Source: Nitrospirota bacterium (GTDB taxonomy: Bacteria; Nitrospirota_A; Leptospirillia; Leptospirillales; Leptospirillaceae). Taken from it: DNA of 7,162 nucleotides. Below are positions 4,663-7,162 of this stretch, piece by piece (positions within the stretch are counted from its first letter, which is position 1; every line of letters starts with the position of its first letter). The notes beneath the pieces are model-generated. The model saw only the letters and a program-made list of their open reading frames with translations, did not search any database and was not told where the DNA came from. Both the position numbers and the translations under genes were made by a program. The stretch spans positions 1 to 7,162 of the forward strand of contig JAKBTR010000043.1 in assembly GCA_021844275.1 (NCBI GenBank). Direction: 5' to 3'.

Positions 4663-5675
4663 TCACTTCAACAACTCTGCCAAATCTTCCGCCTTCAGGT
4701 GCGTGTAGCGTTTAAGCATCTGGAGCGTCTTGTGCCCGGTGATGGCCGCAACCTGCATGGGGTTCAGGCCCTTTTCGAAGAACCGGGAAGTGGCCTCGTA
4801 CCGGAGGTCGTGGAAGGTCAGGTCCGCCAGGAAGGACGGATCCGGCTTTATCCCCTTTTCCTCGCATTCCTGCTCGTAGGCTTTCCGGGCGCGCTTACAG
4901 GCTTCTTGAAAAACTCTTGTTACCCCAAGTCCCTTTGCGTTATATCCCCATACTTGCCCATCCATCCGGCGTGGAATGTCAGACAGGATCCGAACGGCTT
5001 CCGTCGAAAGAGGGATCCGCCTGGGTTCTCCCGTTTTCGTTTCCGGAACAGTGAGAACCTTTTTCTTGAGATTGACATGATCCCATTTCATATTTGAGAT
5101 TTCCCCCCGGCGCATCCCTGTTTCGATGGAAAAATGGACAATACTGGTGAGGGAAGGGGAAGAAGTACAGGAAAGGATTCTGTTCAACTCTCCGGGGAGA
5201 AGGCGGCGTTCTCGTGGGAGAGGATTTTTGGGTCTCCGGACGTTCGGAACAGGATTGATGAGTCCACCCATCCCCCAATCCTGGGCCGCGACCGTGAAAA
5301 CGTGGGAAAGAAGATTCAGAAGACGGTTGACAGTGGAAGGGGAAGCTTCCTTTAGCCGTTCGTCCCTCCACTTCGAAATGTCGGAGGAACGAATATTCGA
5401 CAAAAAACGGGATCCCAAGGAACTTTTTCGCCAGTGATCCAGCTTATCCTTTTCCTTGAGGTGTCCTTTTTTCCCAGAAGATACTTCTTGTTCGTACCGG
5501 TCCAACGACCAACGAAAACACCTTTTGACATTTCTGATTCGACGGTAAAAGCCCAAGCCTCTGCCTCAACACGGGTATCAAAGGATTTCCGTTGAACAGG
5601 CTGACCTTTTCTCCTGATGGAAGCTTCCCAGGAAACTCCTCCATCCTTGAGTTTTCTTTTCCAGAAAGTTGCCAT
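4663..5675 (-). pseudogene. int: Tyrosine recombinase (phage or island integrase) with a frameshift
   Basis: Residues 1-56 (MATFWKRKLKDGGVSWEASI to KGVFVG) give the N-terminal arm-binding region, starting at 5675 behind GGAGG (5684-5688, 8 nt spacing). Near 5505-5512 the family sequence switches to another frame (LDRYEQEV onward), which runs 280 residues to the stop at 4663. Relatives normally have about a dozen residues between those segments, so a small deletion probably caused the -1 shift. The core-binding domain (SPSTVNRLLNLLSHVF) and the catalytic set are otherwise complete. In codons counted from 5556 these are Arg149 in TGMRRGE, Lys174 in ETKTG, His249 and Arg252 in HDLR, His275 in TGHKT, and the nucleophile Tyr284 in LKRYTH. 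Such enzymes integrate islands at tRNA 3' ends, and tRNA-Glu lies just upstream on the same strand. Sequencing error is an alternative. I see no classic slippery site for programmed frameshifting. Confidence 0.85.
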
Positions 5676-5684
5676 TTTTCCAAC

Positions 5685-5740
5685 CTCCGATTTTTGTACT
5701 TATTGTCGGAGAAATTCAATATGTTGGAAGTTGTCGGAGA
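5685..5740. repeat. Repeated TCGGAG motifs between integrase and tRNA; possible recombinase arm sites
   Basis: The 10-mer TTGTCGGAGA occurs at 5703-5712 and again at 5731-5740. The core TCGGAG is present a third time in inverted orientation as CTCCGA at 5685-5690, where it overlaps the integrase ribosome site. Short repeats beside an att site are where tyrosine recombinases and excisionases bind, so these may be arm-type sites or an operator for int. Confidence 0.35.
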
Positions 5741-5768
5741 GAAAACTTTATTAGATTGGCACTGGTAT

Positions 5769-5800
5769 TGGCGTCCCCAACCGGATTTGAACCGGTGTTA
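5769..5800 (-). other. Inferred attachment site at the 3' end of tRNA-Glu (island boundary)
   Basis: The 3' half of the tRNA (T arm, acceptor strand and CCA) is the usual crossover region for tyrosine recombinases of this kind. The integrase gene begins 93 bp beyond it. The site would be one end of the island, with the island to the left. I found no second copy of this sequence in the window, so the exact core cannot be defined. Confidence 0.4.
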
Positions 5801-5846
5801 CCGCCGTGAAAGGGCGATGTCCTAGGCCTAACTAGACGATGGGGAC
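5769..5846 (-). tRNA. tRNA-Glu, anticodon UUC
   Basis: The minus strand folds into a complete cloverleaf. The acceptor 5' strand GTCCCCA (5846-5840) pairs with TGGGGAC. The anticodon loop CTTTCAC (5812-5806) carries TTC at 5810-5808, and the T loop has TTCAAAT. The 3' end has discriminator G and an encoded CCA (5771-5769). Sequence and anticodon identify glutamate (GAA/GAG codons). It looks functional and is preceded by a near-consensus promoter. Confidence 0.95.
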
Positions 5847-5873
5847 GTGGTGTGGTGCGGGAAACGAATGTGC

Positions 5874-5902
5874 ATTATGTCTTCAGTTTTCGTTCATGTC
5901 AA
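5874..5902 (-). promoter_or_regulatory. Promoter of tRNA-Glu
   Basis: On the minus strand a perfect TTGACA (5902-5897) is followed after exactly 17 nt by CATAAT (5879-5874). Transcription would start near 5867, about 20 nt before the mature tRNA 5' end. The strength suits a stable RNA gene. Confidence 0.75.
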
Positions 5903-6019
5903 GCCTGTGAGGGATTGACTTTTTTCTCTTTTGGAAAGTAAAATTCCTCAATTTTCTTAAATTTCGAAAATTTTCTTCCTCTGCTGTTTTTTGTTTTTTT
6001 ATCCAAAGGCGCCGTAAAA

Positions 6020-6039
6020 CTTCGGCCTTCATGCCGGAG
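6020..6039 (+). repeat. Stem-loop, possible left-end hairpin of an IS605-type element
   Basis: CTTCGGC (6020-6026) pairs with GCCGGAG (6033-6039), with one T-G pair and a 6-nt loop. It stands about 40 bp before the tnpB start. IS200/IS605 elements have subterminal hairpins recognised by their transposase, so this may mark the left end. The preceding 5903-6010 is AT- and pyrimidine-rich, and I see no gene in it. Confidence 0.4.
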
Positions 6040-6080
6040 CTATAAGGCGTGTGCTTGACCTTTGTGCAGCTTTGTTTGCA

Positions 6081-7162
6081 ATGCACAATATGAGAAAAAC
6101 GTTCCGATATCGGCTGTATTCGACCCGCAAGCAGGAGACTCTTCTGAAACAGCAACTGGAGGAGTGCCGGTGGCTCTACAACCATTTTCTGGAACACCGG
6201 AAGAACGCTTGGGAATGGTATGGCGTTTCCCTGTCTTTGTACGATCAGATCGGGGTTCTTCCTTCTTTGAAGAAAACCAGACCTTCTCTGGAAAAGGTCT
6301 ATTCCCAGTCCCTGCAAAACGTGTCTGTGCGCATCGATCTGGCGTTCAAGGCGTTTTTCCGGAGGGTGAAACACGGAGAGAATCCGGGCACTCCCCGGTT
6401 CAAGGGAAAAGGACAATATTCCTCGCTGACCTTTCCGCAATGGAACAGCGGCTGTGATTTGACGGGCAACGGATTGAGACTGTCGAAAGTCGGAACCGTT
6501 CCGGTCGTTCTTCATCGGGCTATTGAAGGGAAAATCAAGACCTGTACCGTTCTCAAGTCTTCCACCGGGAAATGGTGGGTCACCTTTTCCTGCGAGAACG
6601 TCCCGGAAAAGGTTCTTCCCTCCAACTCTCTCCCGGTCGGAATCGATGTCGGGATTAAAACGTTCGCGTCCTTGTCGGATGAAACAGAAATTCCGAATCC
6701 GAAGTTTTTCAGGCGATCGGCGAAAAGACTGGCTCAGGCCCAAAGAAAACTCGAACTCCAGCAAAAAGGATCTCCGGAAAGAGAAAAAGCCCAAAAAATC
6801 GTGGCGAAGGTCCATGAAAACATCGCATTCAAAAGAACGGACTTTGCCCACCAGGAATCGGCGAAGATCGTGCGACAGTTCGGACGGATCTTTGTCGAGG
6901 ATATTCATGTCAACGAAATGAATTCTCACAGATGTTTGAACCGAAACATCCGGGATGCGGCGTGGTCGCAATTCTTCTTCTTTCTTTCGTACAAGGCTGA
7001 AAGTGCCGGTCGGGAGTTCCGGAAGATCAATCCGGCCTATACGTCCCAAGACTGTTCCTCCTGCGGTCACCGGCAGAAAATACCGCTGTCCGAGCGGACC
7101 TATTCCTGTCCGTGCTGCGGGATGGAAAAGGACCGGGACCACAACGCCTCCCGGAACATTTT
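6081..7162 (+). CDS. tnpB: TnpB (IS605-type OrfB), RNA-guided nuclease family; 3' end beyond the window
   Basis: The frame is open for 360 codons up to the window edge. The N-terminus (MHNMRKTFRYRLYSTRKQET) is the typical TnpB start; the ATG at 6090 is an equally possible start, and neither has a clear ribosome site. The RuvC-like nuclease is complete: Asp189 in VGIDVGIK, Glu273 in IFVEDIHV, and Asp353 in DRDHNA. A zinc ribbon with Cys325/Cys328 and Cys343/Cys346 lies before the last motif. TnpB proteins are guided by an RNA from the element's 3' end to cut DNA and so help the element persist. No tnpA is found upstream, so this is probably a lone-tnpB element depending on a transposase elsewhere. 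Only about the last 10-40 residues, the right end and the guide-RNA region are missing. The long antisense frame at 5883-7142 is a shadow. Confidence 0.93.
   Translation, partial: MHNMRKTFRYRLYSTRKQETLLKQQLEECRWLYNHFLEHRKNAWEWYGVSLSLYDQIGVLPSLKKTRPSLEKVYSQSLQNVSVRIDLAFKAFFRRVKHGENPGTPRFKGKGQYSSLTFPQWNSGCDLTGNGLRLSKVGTVPVVLHRAIEGKIKTCTVLKSSTGKWWVTFSCENVPEKVLPSNSLPVGIDVGIKTFASLSDETEIPNPKFFRRSAKRLAQAQRKLELQQKGSPEREKAQKIVAKVHENIAFKRTDFAHQESAKIVRQFGRIFVEDIHVNEMNSHRCLNRNIRDAAWSQFFFFLSYKAESAGREFRKINPAYTSQDCSSCGHRQKIPLSERTYSCPCCGMEKDRDHNASRNI

Noticed and set aside
5490..5530. Programmed -1 frameshifting in the integrase
   Set aside because: No classic slippery heptamer or downstream structure is visible, and residues expected between the two halves are missing, which points to a deletion.
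5883..7142. Minus-strand open frame of 419 codons
   Set aside because: It is fully antisense to tnpB, whose frame carries all RuvC and zinc-ribbon motifs. It also spans the tRNA promoter region.
1..7162. CRISPR array
   Set aside because: No regularly spaced direct repeats of 20-40 bp are present. The only tandem repeat (3998-4047) has two contiguous units without spacers.

Overview
The window looks like a bacterial accessory region: a genomic island anchored at a tRNA-Glu gene and heavily worked over by insertion sequences. The species is not determinable from sequence alone. The moderately high GC, consensus-like sigma-70 promoters, strong GGAGG ribosome sites and the type of mobile elements fit an environmental bacterium; an acidophile of the Leptospirillum type is a guess only.

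Layout from left to right. Positions 1-165 (minus strand) hold what looks like a frameshifted ribbon-helix-helix antitoxin with its own promoter. Positions 166-845 hold no convincing intact gene, but they contain many strong inverted repeats and a stretch that reads like decayed coding sequence. At 846-1160 is an unrecognised 104-residue protein, followed closely by a nucleotidyltransferase toxin of the AbiEii type (1175-1519). That toxin is cut off by an insertion sequence of about 2.47 kb (about 1517-3983). The element carries one long minus-strand gene that fuses an N-terminal DUF4338 (DruA-like) domain to an IS4-family transposase with all DDE and YREK residues in place. Its imperfect terminal repeats run for more than 50 bp, and a 4-bp GCAT occurs on both sides. 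Just outside lies a tandem 25-bp repeat that resembles the end of another element, perhaps of the IS21 type.

Positions 4120-4656 form a complete RelB/RelE-type toxin-antitoxin operon, with a promoter whose -10 box lies inside a perfect 11-bp inverted repeat. Running towards it on the minus strand is a tyrosine recombinase (4663-5675) with all catalytic residues but a frameshift, and probably a small deletion, near residue 56. The recombinase starts 93 bp beyond the 3' end of tRNA-Glu(UUC) (5769-5846, minus strand), the classical arrangement for an element integrated in a tRNA 3' end. The island should therefore extend leftwards from 5769. Right of the tRNA are the tRNA promoter, a hairpin that may mark the left end of an IS605-type element, and a tnpB gene that is open to the window edge with an intact RuvC triad and zinc ribbon.

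Taken together, the island carries maintenance and defence-type cargo (an RHH antitoxin relic, an AbiEii-like pair and RelBE). It is now probably immobile by itself, because its integrase is broken and one toxin has been split by a transposon. The items most worth a second look are the DruA-like/IS4 fusion, the unidentified partner of the AbiEii-like toxin, and the palindrome-rich segment at 382-654.
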